Notes: generated by a model from the letters alone, not told the origin. A DNA stretch of 52,592 nucleotides from JAHCHG01 sp041745765 (GCA_041745765.1 JBGTIH010000077.1:1-52592); one strand, 5' to 3'; positions 9,050 through 18,272 are shown, counted from the first letter of the stretch. A program made the numbers and translations.

Positions 9050-9721
9050 TTATTCGAGTGATTTTTCCACATCGCCAACATACATAAATTTGTGATGTAG
9101 GGCGCAAATCAGTCCGAAAACAAAACCGGAAGCGACCAAGCCGATGGTTAAATAAAACAGCTGTTTATGTAAATTTGCCAGACCGGTCAAATAAACCATT
9201 CCGCTTAAAACTATTCCGCCGAAGGCGAAAAGAGCGGGAAGCCAGACGAATTCATACTTAAAAAATCCGGCTTTTAATTTTCTGCTTCTAAAAAATATCG
9301 CCTTTATCCGGTCGTAATCCCAACAGACTAAATAAGTTGCGGCGAGAAACATTAAATTCGTGATTAACCACGTTCCCTTAAATCCGACGGAATTTGTCAG
9401 AACGGCAATATTTAAAATTATCGGAAAAAATATCAGCGCGCCGAGATGCGCCGTTCGCGGAAAAATCAGCAAAATTGCCGCGATAAGCTGCGCCCAACCG
9501 ATAAATTCATAATAGAATCCGGTTTGATAAAGCGCGTTAAAATAATGTCCGACCGGATGCGAATCGGGCAGGATCGTAAACGGTTCGCCCATAATTTTTT
9601 TAATACTCGGCGGCGTGAAACCGATTGCCAGCAAAATTCTCGTAAATGCCGTAAATATTTGTAAAAAGCGATTTTTCGTTACCGCTGAATGAATGTTGTC
9701 CAGCGTTTTTTCTATTTTCAT
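9050..9721 (-). CDS. DoxX-like integral membrane protein
   Basis: The 223-residue protein has about five hydrophobic segments, roughly at 20-37, 72-90, 92-112, 118-135 and 155-205 (the last region holding two). The pattern FTAFTRILLAIGFTPPSIKKIMG near the N-terminus, then FIGWAQLIAAILLIFPRTAHLGAL-type spacing, is typical of the DoxX/DoxD family. These inner-membrane proteins are linked to redox or thiosulfate:quinone chemistry in some bacteria, but most are uncharacterised. It lies 16 bases upstream of the 107-residue gene in the same orientation. Family assignment is fairly safe; function is not. Confidence 0.75.
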   Translation of the reverse strand: MKIEKTLDNIHSAVTKNRFLQIFTAFTRILLAIGFTPPSIKKIMGEPFTILPDSHPVGHYFNALYQTGFYYEFIGWAQLIAAILLIFPRTAHLGALIFFPIILNIAVLTNSVGFKGTWLITNLMFLAATYLVCWDYDRIKAIFFRSRKLKAGFFKYEFVWLPALFAFGGIVLSGMVYLTGLANLHKQLFYLTIGLVASGFVFGLICALHHKFMYVGDVEKSLE

Positions 9722-10105
9722 AAAATTATTCCTAAAAAAAATGTTGCCACATTTAAAAGCGTAAAAAATTAAAAATTTGAATCAATTATTACAAAAATGA
9801 CTTAACGAGTATTTTTGAAAAAATGTTTTTGAAAGTTCAAATAAAAATGCGTCTTTGCGTCCTGGAATTTTATTCTTTATCATTTCAACAAAATCAATCA
9901 ATAAAAAAACCAAATTGCCAGTTAACGATGAATAAGAAATTTTGCCCGCGAAAGTGCGCTAAAAGGCGCGAAATATGAATAAATTTGAAATTGCTGAAAA
10001 TTATTTCGCGTTCATTGGCGCACTTTCGCGGGCAAAAAAAACAAAAGTTTTTGTAACTGGCAACTGGGGTTAAAAAGATTAAAAATTTAAGAGGAATTTT
10101 ATTAG
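9722..10105. other. Intergenic region with nested palindrome upstream of mtnA
   Basis: This 384-bp gap between divergent genes holds no ORF I can support. Its main content is the long inverted repeat at 9917-10061, annotated separately. The remainder (9722-9916) is very AT-rich with homopolymer A and T tracts and no clear promoter pair. Confidence 0.6.
9940..10037. repeat. Palindromic element, copy 1 (20-bp perfect arms)
   Basis: The left arm 9940-9959 (TTTTGCCCGCGAAAGTGCGC) is perfectly complementary to 10018-10037. Inside it, GGCGCGAAATA near 9965-9975 nearly matches TATTTCGCGTTC near 10002-10013, and outside it TTGCCAGTTA (9915-9924) pairs with TAACTGGCAA (10054-10063). The result is a nested hairpin of about 150 bases. 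The core resembles the palindrome at 24452-24529 (shared TTGCCCGC and AAAAGGCGCGAAA), so this is one copy of a dispersed REP- or MITE-like family. No transposase is present. Confidence 0.85.
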
Positions 10106-11164
10106 ATGAATAAAGGAATTATACCCGTAAAATGGGCGGACACACACGTTTTGATGTTGGATCAGAGACTTCTGCCGACAGAGGAAAAATGGCTGGAACT
10201 AAAGACTTTCGGTGAAGTTGCGGATGGAATCCGCGATATGGTCGTGCGCGGCGCACCGGCAATCGGCGTTTCTGCGGCTTACGGAATCGCATTGGGTACG
10301 AAAAATTTCGTCGGCACGAATATTGACGATTTAGAAGAAGAACTCGATTACATCTGCGACGTAATGGGCAAAACGCGTCCGACCGCCGTCAATCTTTTCT
10401 GGGCGATTGACCGGATGAAACGCGTTTTTAGAAAAGCCAAAGCAGAAGGCAAATCAATCACCGAAATCAAGCAGATTCTGATTCAGGACGCAAAGGATAT
10501 TCACGAAGAAGACATTGAATCGCAAAGACTTATCGCTGAGTTTGGCGGCGAACTTCTAAATGATAATTCGACCGTTCTGACGCATTGCAATGCCGGAGCT
10601 TTGGCAACCGGTGGCGTTTGGGGAACGGCGCTCGGCGTGATTCGCGGCGCGATCAATCAGGGCAAAACGATTTCGGTTTATGCCGACGAAACGCGACCAT
10701 ATATGCAGGGCGCACGCCTGACCGCCTGGGAACTTCTGAAGGACAATATTCCAGTAACTCTAATCGCCGACAATATGAGCGGACACGTAATGAAAAAAGG
10801 CAAGATTCACGCCGTCGTCGTCGGTTCGGACCGAATCGCGGCAAACGGCGATGTCGCCAATAAGATCGGAACTTATATGGTCGCGGTTCTGGCGCGGCAG
10901 CATAACATTCCGTTTTATGTCGCCGCGCCGCTTTCTACCGTTGATATGAACTGTCCGACGGGCGAGGAAATTCCGATCGAAGAGCGCGATATTCGTGAAA
11001 TCACGCACGTTCATGACATACAGCTTGCGCCCGAAGGAATTGAGGTCAGCAATTATGCGTTTGACGTTACGCCGAATGAACTGGTTGACGCGATTATCAC
11101 GGAAAAAGGCGTGGCGCGAAAACCTTATTCGGAAAGTTTGCGTAAGATGTTTGAAGATAAATAA
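10106..11164 (+). CDS. mtnA: S-methyl-5-thioribose-1-phosphate isomerase
   Basis: The 352-residue protein matches MtnA of the methionine salvage pathway, which converts 5-methylthioribose-1-phosphate to 5-methylthioribulose-1-phosphate. Signature parts are VVRGAPAIGVSAAYG (46-60), the catalytic cysteine C161 in THCNAGALATGG, and the catalytic aspartate D242 in VGSDRIAANGDVANKIGTY. Length is normal for the family. It shares its fold with eIF2B-like proteins, but the Cys/Asp pair supports the isomerase. AGAGGAA precedes the start by about 11 bases. No other methionine-salvage gene is adjacent. Confidence 0.95.
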   Translation: MNKGIIPVKWADTHVLMLDQRLLPTEEKWLELKTFGEVADGIRDMVVRGAPAIGVSAAYGIALGTKNFVGTNIDDLEEELDYICDVMGKTRPTAVNLFWAIDRMKRVFRKAKAEGKSITEIKQILIQDAKDIHEEDIESQRLIAEFGGELLNDNSTVLTHCNAGALATGGVWGTALGVIRGAINQGKTISVYADETRPYMQGARLTAWELLKDNIPVTLIADNMSGHVMKKGKIHAVVVGSDRIAANGDVANKIGTYMVAVLARQHNIPFYVAAPLSTVDMNCPTGEEIPIEERDIREITHVHDIQLAPEGIEVSNYAFDVTPNELVDAIITEKGVARKPYSESLRKMFEDK

Positions 11165-11210
11165 TCATTTTGAGTCAAGAGTAAGAATTTAATTGAGCTA
11201 TACATAGTTT

Positions 11211-11290
11211 TTCTCTGCGAATTTTGCGTTTCAGCTTGAATACTTACTTTATGCAATTAATTTCACGCAGAGCCGTAGAGATCACAGAGT
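11211..11290. repeat. Degenerate dispersed repeat (CTCTGCG/CGCAGAG type)
   Basis: TTCTCTGCG (11211-11219) and CACGCAGAGCCGTAGAGATC (11264-11283) are imperfect inverted arms of a repeat type whose consensus (CACGCAGAG, ACAGAG) I recall from many unrelated environmental genomes. It fills the gap between mtnA and the M28 peptidase gene. Confidence 0.5.
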
Positions 11291-11343
11291 TTTATAACTT
11301 TTGGTTCAAGAAAACTACAAAAAATCACAAAAAAAGGAAAAAT

Positions 11344-12966
11344 ATGACAAAATTCAAAAGAATTTCAGCGATGCTGATTGTATTCGGTATTTTAATGCAA
11401 ACCGCGCCTTTCGCGGCAGCGCAAGTCGGCAAAAATGCCGAAATTAATGAAAGAATTCGTAAAGAAGCAATGGATAATTCAAAAGTGATGAATACAGTCC
11501 ATTATTTTACGGATGTCTATGGACCTCGTTTGACAGGTTCACCGAAACTGGAAAGAGCGGGCGAATGGGCGGTTAAACAAATGAAGGAATGGGGCTTTGA
11601 CCGCGCTGAACAAGAACCCTGGAATTGGGGACATCCGGGTTGGGAATCTGATCGGGCTTCCGGTTTTATTACCGCTCCGGTCAAAGATTCGCTGGTTTTT
11701 GAAGTTTTAGCCTGGACACCAAGCACCAAAGGCGCGGTAAAATCACAGGCGATGCAGATGGAAATTCCGCGAGTCAGATTAAACGACGATCCGCGCTGCA
11801 TCCGCAATCCGACGCAGGAAGAATTAACCGCTTATTTTGCCAAAACCGATGTCAAAGGGAAAATCGTTCTGATCGGAACGCCGAACAATCCCGGCGTAAA
11901 TTTCGATCCGCCGGCAAAACGCCTCGATGCCGAAGCGATCAGCCGCCGAACGATTCAGAGACCGGGATTGCCAGTTGTTCAGCAAAATCCGTGTCCTCAA
12001 GTTACGGTAAAACCCTTGAATTTCCGTGAACTCGGTGAACAATTAGACAAGTTTTTATTAGATAACGGCGTTCTTGTCCGCATAAACGATGCGGGACGCG
12101 AACACGGACAGATTCGCGCCTTCGGCAACAGCACTTATGATCCGACAAAAGTTGTTCCGACCGTTGTGATGAGAAACGAAGACTACGGGCGAATCTGGCG
12201 TTTGATGAACAGCAAAATGACGGTCGAACTGGAATTTGACATTCAAAACAGCATTTATCCGAAAGGCACAACCGCTTATAACACAATCGGCGAAATCGCC
12301 GGCAGCGATAAAGCCGACGAAGTGATTATGCTCGGCGGACATCTCGACGCGTGGCACGCGGCAACGGGCGCGACCGATAATGCGACGGGCTGTGCGGTTA
12401 TGATGGAAGCGGCAAGAATCTTAAAGGCGATCGGCGTAAAACCGCGCCGGACGATTCGTGTTGCGCTCTGGTCGGGCGAGGAACAAGGTCTTTTGGGTTC
12501 GCAGGCGTATGTCGAAAAACATTTCGGTTCATTTGAAAATCCGAAACCGGCGTATTCAAAATTCGGCGGATACTTTAATATTGATTCGGGAACGGGACGC
12601 GCCCGCGCAATGACCGTTTTCGGTCCGACGGAAGCCGCCGGAATTTTAAATCAAGCCGTGCTGCAGTTTTATGATCTGAGCATCATCGGCGCGACGAACA
12701 CGAACAGCCGCGGACTCGGCGGCTCAGATCACACATCGTTTAATCAGGCGGGTTTGCCCGGAATCGGCATTTTGCAAGACCCGATTGAATATGGTACGCA
12801 TACGTGGCACACGAATCTCGATACTTATGAAAGAGTTATTGAAGACGATCTGAAGGCTTCGGCGGCGGTTATCGCCGCGGCGGTTTATGAACTGGCGATG
12901 CGCGACGAACTTTTGCCGCGATTATCAAAAGAAAATATGCCGAAACCGCCTCCGGCGCGCAATTAA
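11344..12966 (+). CDS. Exported M28-family zinc aminopeptidase
   Basis: From the ATG at 11344 (preceded by AAAAAGGAAAAAT) the protein has 540 residues and starts with a signal peptide, MTKFKRISAMLIVFG, ending near FAAAQ. An upstream in-frame start at 11224 would put a repeat-derived, charged segment in front of the signal peptide and is rejected. A PA-type insert (about 160-290) precedes the M28 catalytic part: GGHLDAWH near 330, ATDNATG, the glutamate pair in SGEEQGLLGS, the later Asp in FNIDSGTG, and the last His in THTWHTNLDTYE. All zinc ligands appear present. It probably trims peptides in the periplasm or outside the cell. Confidence 0.92.
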   Translation: MTKFKRISAMLIVFGILMQTAPFAAAQVGKNAEINERIRKEAMDNSKVMNTVHYFTDVYGPRLTGSPKLERAGEWAVKQMKEWGFDRAEQEPWNWGHPGWESDRASGFITAPVKDSLVFEVLAWTPSTKGAVKSQAMQMEIPRVRLNDDPRCIRNPTQEELTAYFAKTDVKGKIVLIGTPNNPGVNFDPPAKRLDAEAISRRTIQRPGLPVVQQNPCPQVTVKPLNFRELGEQLDKFLLDNGVLVRINDAGREHGQIRAFGNSTYDPTKVVPTVVMRNEDYGRIWRLMNSKMTVELEFDIQNSIYPKGTTAYNTIGEIAGSDKADEVIMLGGHLDAWHAATGATDNATGCAVMMEAARILKAIGVKPRRTIRVALWSGEEQGLLGSQAYVEKHFGSFENPKPAYSKFGGYFNIDSGTGRARAMTVFGPTEAAGILNQAVLQFYDLSIIGATNTNSRGLGGSDHTSFNQAGLPGIGILQDPIEYGTHTWHTNLDTYERVIEDDLKASAAVIAAAVYELAMRDELLPRLSKENMPKPPPARN

Positions 12967-13026
12967 TAAAGAAAATTAATAGGAATGACAGGATTTACGA
13001 GGATCAGTAGATCAAAATTTTATTTA

Positions 13027-13133
13027 TCCACAGATGAACACATTTTTTTATAGATTTTTGGTGATTGCATAAAACCATTTAACACTTTACTTAAGATTGT
13101 TTCTAGTAAAAATCATCTGTGTTCATCTGTGGA
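13027..13133. repeat. Inverted repeat with TCCACAGATGAACACA arms
   Basis: TCCACAGATGAACACA (13027-13042) is exactly complementary to 13118-13133, with a 75-base AT-rich centre. This sequence type (ATCTGTGTTCATCTGTGGA) is, from memory, one of the short palindromic repeats scattered through many environmental bacterial genomes. It sits between the convergent M28 peptidase and corA genes. Confidence 0.8.
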
Positions 13134-13183
13134 CAATTTTTCTTTTGTTTTTCAAATTTAAATCTATTGAGGATAAAAAACAA

Positions 13184-14233
13184 TTATTCCTGTCTATCCA
13201 GTTTATCACTTTTAATTTCTTCGGGTTTTTCGCTTCCGTTTTTTTCAAAAATCCAGCCTTTGCGCCAGAAGTAAAAAAGTAATCCGATCGTTACAATGAA
13301 CATCACACCGAGCGTGATTAAATACCCGTAGCGCGTTTTGAGTTCGGGCATATTCTCGAAATTCATTCCGTAAATCCCCGCGATTAATGAAAGGGGCAAA
13401 ATAATTGAAGAAAAAATTGTCAGAAATTTGATGACATCATTAGTTTTGTTGGCGATGACGGAAAAATGTATTTCAAAAAGTCCGGCGACCAGATCACGAT
13501 AGTTTTCCGATAAATCGCTGATTCTTAAAAGATGATCGTATACGTCGCGATAAAAAGGCAAAACATTTTCAGGAATTTGGGGGAATTCGCCGTGTGCGAT
13601 TCGATAGAGTACGTCCAATTGCCGCGCCGAAATTCGTTTCAAACGCGCCACCGAACGGCGCAGATCCATTATCTCTTCCAAAATCTCATTATTTCCTCGT
13701 TTCATCAGAAAAACCCGGTCTTCGAGTTCATTTATGGCATCGTCGAAATCCTCAACAACCGGCATATAGAGATCAATTACTTGATCGAGAATCTGGTGCA
13801 GCAGATACGCCGCACCGCGCTGGCACAAATAAGGCGAAGCGCGAATCTGCTCTTTAACCTTTTTTATGCTGCGAAAGCGTTCGATATGAAAGGTAATGAC
13901 AAAATTTTCTCCAAGATAACAATCGAGTTCCTTGGTGATAAAATTCGCCGAATTCGTTTCATTTTTTACGGCGTGAAGAATGAAATATATGTAATTCGGA
14001 AATCCTTCGACCTTTGGCTGATTCCGCGTTTCTATACAGTCTTCGACCGTCAAATGATGAAATCTGAAAGTATCAAGCAAAACGTGTTTAGCCTCTTCCA
14101 ATTGCTCGATTGTTTCGCCGAGAAAATCAACCCAAATAACCTTATCTTTATCTTTCAAAAGTTCGGGAAGGTCTTTGAATGTAAAGTCTTCTTCAACTGC
14201 TTCCATGCCTTTTTTATAAACAAAAATTTCCAT
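13184..14233 (-). CDS. corA: Magnesium/cobalt transporter CorA
   Basis: The 349-residue protein is of normal CorA length. A large N-terminal cytoplasmic domain and a long helical stalk (about 145-260) lead to two C-terminal membrane segments, one before and one after the YGMN selectivity motif (GMN at 289-291, as YGMNFENMPEL). The second segment ends near FYFWRKGW, followed by a basic/acidic tail. CorA forms pentameric inner-membrane Mg2+ channels. It is transcribed alone, divergent from the ABC exporter operon. I saw no Mg2+ riboswitch in the 141-bp upstream gap. Confidence 0.95.
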   Translation of the reverse strand: MEIFVYKKGMEAVEEDFTFKDLPELLKDKDKVIWVDFLGETIEQLEEAKHVLLDTFRFHHLTVEDCIETRNQPKVEGFPNYIYFILHAVKNETNSANFITKELDCYLGENFVITFHIERFRSIKKVKEQIRASPYLCQRGAAYLLHQILDQVIDLYMPVVEDFDDAINELEDRVFLMKRGNNEILEEIMDLRRSVARLKRISARQLDVLYRIAHGEFPQIPENVLPFYRDVYDHLLRISDLSENYRDLVAGLFEIHFSVIANKTNDVIKFLTIFSSIILPLSLIAGIYGMNFENMPELKTRYGYLITLGVMFIVTIGLLFYFWRKGWIFEKNGSEKPEEIKSDKLDRQE

Positions 14234-14374
14234 TGGATATTTATAATTCCTGCAATATGTCTGACCCTTATTCTAGTCGTAAAGATATTAGACATAATAA
14301 ATTAACATAAATTTATCAAACAAAAGAGTTTTTTTCTGCGTAAATAAGTATGTTAATCTTAAACTTCAAAAAAT

Positions 14375-15283
14375 ATGAGCGAACAAAATGTCACATTGCG
14401 CGTGGAAAATGTTACGAAACGCTACGGCGATTTTACGGCTGTCGAAGATTTGAGCTTTAATGTCAAATCGGGCAGAGTTTTCGGTTTCCTCGGTCCGAAC
14501 GGAGCGGGAAAAACGACGACGATTCGGATGATCGTCGGAATTACTTACCCGGACGAAGGTAAAATCGAGCTTTTCGGCGAAAAAGTTTCGACCGAAATCC
14601 AAAACCGTATCGGCTATCTGCCGGAAGAACGCGGGCTTTACAAAAAGATCAAAGTTCAGGAACAGCTGCGCTATTTTGCCGCGCTCAAAGGCGTTTCGCA
14701 GACGGAAGCCGACAAACGCATTGATTTCTGGCTTGAAAGAATGGGGCTTTCTGAATGGAAAAAAAAGAAAACGACCGATCTCTCAAAAGGAATGTCGCAG
14801 AAAATCCAGTTTATTACAACAGTTCTGCACGATCCCGACCTTTTGATTTTGGACGAACCATTTTCCGGACTCGATCCCGTGAATGTCGAATTTCTGATCG
14901 AAGTCATTGCCGAACTCAAAGCGCAGCATAAAACGATTATTTTCTCAACGCATCTGATGGAAACCGCCGAAAGATTGTGCGACGACATTATTTTAATCAA
15001 TAAATCGCGCAAAGTAATCGGCGGAACGCTGCGCGAAGTCAAGGAAAGTTATGATAAAAATATGATCGCCCTGCGCGCCGTCGGCGGCGAAAATGTTCTG
15101 GCAGACAAAAATCTGGTTTCAAACATTATTTCACACGCCGACGAGATGGAAATTCATCTCACCGAAACGGCAGATTCGCAAGATTTACTGAAAAAATTAA
15201 TTGAATCAGGCGCGACGATTACAAAATTCGAAAAAGTTGAGCCGAGTTTGAATGATATTTTTATTGAAAAAGTAAAAAGTTAA
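14375..15283 (+). CDS. ABC transporter ATP-binding protein (NatA-like)
   Basis: The 302-residue ATPase has Walker A GPNGAGKTT at 40-48, a signature-like LSKGM at 136-140, Walker B LLILDEP from 156 and the switch histidine in IIFSTHLMETAE. The C-terminal 80 residues match the DUF4162-type extension seen in NatA-like exporters. It is the first gene of an operon with the permease at 15850, but an unknown gene lies between them. The likely role is powering export of ions or small molecules; the substrate cannot be read from the sequence. Confidence 0.92.
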   Translation: MSEQNVTLRVENVTKRYGDFTAVEDLSFNVKSGRVFGFLGPNGAGKTTTIRMIVGITYPDEGKIELFGEKVSTEIQNRIGYLPEERGLYKKIKVQEQLRYFAALKGVSQTEADKRIDFWLERMGLSEWKKKKTTDLSKGMSQKIQFITTVLHDPDLLILDEPFSGLDPVNVEFLIEVIAELKAQHKTIIFSTHLMETAERLCDDIILINKSRKVIGGTLREVKESYDKNMIALRAVGGENVLADKNLVSNIISHADEMEIHLTETADSQDLLKKLIESGATITKFEKVEPSLNDIFIEKVKS

Positions 15284-15853
15284 ATGAAATTTCACGAAGA
15301 ATTTTTAACAATTTTAGGTATAAAACGAAATCAGGATAATTTGATTTTGCGGCTAGATGCGAATGATGAATTCGGGGTTGAAGAATATAAACAAACAGTT
15401 ATCGAAGTAGAATTAGTCAATTGCAAAAATCTACAGTCAGTATTTGAGGAAATCAAGCGATATATTGGTGAACTGATTTGGAATTATGAGTTTTCAGAAA
15501 AAGAGCAGAAATTTAAAATCTTGTGGGAAAGCAGCGACGAAATCATAATTAATTGTAATCGAGTTATTGAGACCAGAGATGATTTAACAATTGAAGAATT
15601 ATTTTTAAAATTTAACTGGTTGGCGAAAAATTATCAAATTGAGAGGAACAGAAGTTCTAAAGGTTGGGGAAAATATCAAAAGCTTCGAGATTTATTGAAA
15701 ACTGAAATTGCAAATGATTTAAGAAATTGGGAAAAGCGAAAGGCTTTTTTTGAGCAGAATGTACCTGAGCAAGTTGAAAAAGCTAAAGCAGTAATAAAAC
15801 TTTGCCACAAAATACTAAATTTTATTAAGCAAGTTGAAGAGGAAGAAGGATGA
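15284..15853 (+). CDS. Unknown protein inserted within ABC exporter operon
   Basis: The 189-residue protein begins at the base after the ATPase stop (TAAATG) and overlaps the permease start by 4 bases (ATGA), so it is tightly built into the operon. It is charged, soluble, rich in Lys/Glu/Ile/Asn and more AT-rich than its neighbours. Its C-terminal third (about 130-185) is predicted helical or coiled-coil (KRKAFFEQNVPEQVEKAKAV). There is no signal peptide, membrane segment or recognised domain. Its codon use suggests a later insertion that kept reading-frame coupling. Confidence 0.7.
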   Translation: MKFHEEFLTILGIKRNQDNLILRLDANDEFGVEEYKQTVIEVELVNCKNLQSVFEEIKRYIGELIWNYEFSEKEQKFKILWESSDEIIINCNRVIETRDDLTIEELFLKFNWLAKNYQIERNRSSKGWGKYQKLRDLLKTEIANDLRNWEKRKAFFEQNVPEQVEKAKAVIKLCHKILNFIKQVEEEEG

Positions 15854-17202
15854 AAAAATTTCTCGCGGTGGTAAAACACGAATATAAAAAAGTCGTCCTG
15901 AAATGGTCGTTTTTGATTGGGACTTTGTTGTTTCCGGTGATTGCGGCGGGCTTTGCGGTTGTTCCGGCGTTTATTTTTTCGATTAAAGGCGAACCGACGC
16001 GGATTGCAATTCACGATCAGACGGGAAAAATTGCGCCGCGTCTGAAAGCGAATCTATCGGCGGAAAAGCTGCGCGAACGCGCCGAACAAGCAGCAAAGGA
16101 TTCGGTGAAAGAAATCACTGTCCAACAGGATGAAAAGCTGAAACGCGATATGGCGCGATTTCAGGACAGCTTTAATTTTGTTAATTACGTCGGCGACACA
16201 AAGGATTTAGAACAAGTCCGGCGTGAACTCAGCGGAAAAATTGCCGCCAAAGAACTTGATGCGTATTTGATAATTCCCGCAAATTTTGACCAAAAGGACG
16301 CGAATTTTGAATTCTATTCGCGCAAAGCCGGCGATTTTATCGTCAATGAAACCTTGCGCGACGCTCTAAACAGCGCGGTTCGCTCGCAGCGTCTTGCCGA
16401 TACTGACATTAGCGAAGATCAACTGGCATCTTTGAGCCGAAATGTTAGTTTATCGGTCAAAAAAGTAGATGACAAAGGCGCGGAAAGCAACGGCGACGGC
16501 GGTTTTTGGGCAGGATTTATCATCGCCTTTATGATCTATCTGAATCTGGCGATTTACGGACAGATGATTATGTCAACCGTTATCGAAGAAAAGGAAACGC
16601 GGGTTGCAGAAATTCTTTTTTCGTCGGCAAAACCGTTTGAACTGATGATGGGCAAACTCGTCGGAGTCGGACTGGCGGGAATGACGCAGTTTGCGATCTG
16701 GATAATTTCGGCGGTGGTTTTAATTGCTTTTGCTGTTCCGTATCTGATGTCGAGCGGAATGGATTTGCCTTTGCCGACTATTACGATTCCGATAATTATT
16801 TATTTCTTGATCTATTTTCTCCTGGGATTTTTCATCTACGCTTCGATTTTCGCGCTGATCGGTTCGATGGTTACGAGCGTCCAGGAAGGCGGACAATTTG
16901 CGTTTTTCCCGGTAATGCTGATGCTCGGCGGGTTTTATTTCTGTCTGGCGGTCGTCCGCGATCCGAATTCTTCGCTGTCTTTCTGGACTTCGATGGTGCC
17001 GTTTATTGCGCCGATGACGATGCCCGTGAGAATAATTTCGGAAACGCCGCCGTTCTGGCAGATTTTGCTTTCAATCGGCATAAATGTTCTGGCAATCGCC
17101 GCATTAATTTGGATTGCGGCGCGAGTTTATCGAGTCGGAATGTTAATGTACGGCAAACGCGCGACGATTCCCGAAGTCTGGAAATGGATACGTCAAAAAT
17201 GA
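15850..17202 (+). CDS. ABC-2 type permease (NatB-like)
   Basis: The 450-residue protein has one N-terminal membrane segment (about 18-45) and a large extracytoplasmic domain (about 46-215). A block of five or six membrane segments follows (about 218-440), with VIEEKETRVAEILFSSAKP in the cytoplasmic loop, the hallmark of the ABC-2/NatB family. It pairs with the ATPase at 14375. Together they form a sodium/drug-type exporter or a similar efflux system; the substrate is unknown. It overlaps the preceding unknown gene by 4 bases. Confidence 0.9.
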   Translation: MKKFLAVVKHEYKKVVLKWSFLIGTLLFPVIAAGFAVVPAFIFSIKGEPTRIAIHDQTGKIAPRLKANLSAEKLRERAEQAAKDSVKEITVQQDEKLKRDMARFQDSFNFVNYVGDTKDLEQVRRELSGKIAAKELDAYLIIPANFDQKDANFEFYSRKAGDFIVNETLRDALNSAVRSQRLADTDISEDQLASLSRNVSLSVKKVDDKGAESNGDGGFWAGFIIAFMIYLNLAIYGQMIMSTVIEEKETRVAEILFSSAKPFELMMGKLVGVGLAGMTQFAIWIISAVVLIAFAVPYLMSSGMDLPLPTITIPIIIYFLIYFLLGFFIYASIFALIGSMVTSVQEGGQFAFFPVMLMLGGFYFCLAVVRDPNSSLSFWTSMVPFIAPMTMPVRIISETPPFWQILLSIGINVLAIAALIWIAARVYRVGMLMYGKRATIPEVWKWIRQK

Positions 17203-17239
17203 GAAAATGGATAATTGAAAACCGAAGAAATTATCAATT

Positions 17240-17737
17240 ATGAAGAAGTTTGATTATTCACTCGATTACAAAAATTTAGATTTACGGAAGAATCCCGAAC
17301 TTTATCGAATCGGGAAGGGAGAACAGGGCGTTTTATCGGTCGAGCCGTATAAGAGTGAAATTCTGCCAAGCTGGCGATTCAAAACGCCGGAAATCGCTAA
17401 AGAATCGAGCGCAAAGATTTACGAGCTTTTTCTCAAATATAAAAAGCAGAAAGATTTTGTCGGGATGGATATGGCGCGGAAATTTTTGCAGATGGGAATA
17501 ACCAGAGCGCGGCGATATGCGAATCATCCGTCAGGGAAAAAATACGACGGACCTGTTCCGAAAGACAAAAAAGGCGTTTCCGGCGCGCACGGTCGGAAAG
17601 AACTCCCGAAAGGTTTCGACGCGGAAAAAGCCGAAAGTGCTAAAATTTTTCAGGAAGTTTATTACAAAGCGAAAAATGACGAGATTTATCAAAAATTGAT
17701 GAAGCAGCATAAGGAAAAATACGAGAGTGGCGATTGA
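17240..17737 (+). CDS. DUF4385 family protein
   Basis: The 165-residue soluble basic protein matches, from memory, the DUF4385 family. It begins MKKFDYSLDYKNLDLR, contains YRIGKGEQGVLSVEPYKSE near 22-40, a conserved MDMARKFLQMGITRARRYA helix near 96-114, and GPVPKDKKG. The family has no established biochemical role. It lies 37 bases after the exporter permease and overlaps the CYTH gene by 11 bases, so the two are co-translated. Confidence 0.8.
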   Translation: MKKFDYSLDYKNLDLRKNPELYRIGKGEQGVLSVEPYKSEILPSWRFKTPEIAKESSAKIYELFLKYKKQKDFVGMDMARKFLQMGITRARRYANHPSGKKYDGPVPKDKKGVSGAHGRKELPKGFDAEKAESAKIFQEVYYKAKNDEIYQKLMKQHKEKYESGD

Positions 17738-18272
17738 GATAGAAAAAAAATATCGTTTGAACGCCGAACAATATGAGCGGATTTCGGCTGATCTGGCGGA
17801 ATTAAACGCGGAATTTACCGGCGAAGATTTTGAAGAAAATACGCTTTACGACGGCGGTATTTTAACCGAAAAAGCGGCTGTTTTGCGTGTGCGAAAAATC
17901 GAAGGCAAAACTATTTTGACTTATAAACAAAGAATTCAAAACGATTCAGATATCAAACATCAGATCGAACACGAAACCGCCGTTGAAAACGCGGAAGAAC
18001 TCGAAAACATTATCGAAAATTTGGGTTTTCAAAGATCGCTCGTCTATGAAAAACGCCGCAAAACCTGGAAATTTCGCAATACAGAAATCGTTTTGGATGA
18101 GTTGCCGTTCGGGTTTTTTATGGAAATAGAAGGCGAAATAATGGCGATTAAGGAATCCGAAATGTTTCTCGGTGCGGAAGAATTCGTTACTGAACACGAA
18201 ACTTATCCGCATTTGACTTTGAAATTCGGAAAACAAAACGGGAATATAATTGAATCCAGATTTACAACTTAG
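17727..18272 (+). CDS. CYTH-domain protein (triphosphate tunnel enzyme)
   Basis: The 181-residue protein starts with GTG at 17727, inside the end of the DUF4385 gene, with AAGGAAAA just upstream. The N-terminus MAIEIEKKYRL carries the EIEKK (ExExK) signature of CYTH/triphosphate tunnel metalloenzymes. Alternating basic and acidic strands follow, including RVRKIEGKTILTYKQR (about 55-70) and a late EIEGE. Family members hydrolyse inorganic triphosphate or thiamine triphosphate or, less often, make cAMP; the sequence alone does not separate these. Confidence 0.88.
   Translation: MAIEIEKKYRLNAEQYERISADLAELNAEFTGEDFEENTLYDGGILTEKAAVLRVRKIEGKTILTYKQRIQNDSDIKHQIEHETAVENAEELENIIENLGFQRSLVYEKRRKTWKFRNTEIVLDELPFGFFMEIEGEIMAIKESEMFLGAEEFVTEHETYPHLTLKFGKQNGNIIESRFTT

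Noticed and set aside
13532..14305. 257-codon plus-strand ORF opposite corA
   Set aside because: It lies antisense to a clear CorA gene and its translation shows no domain.
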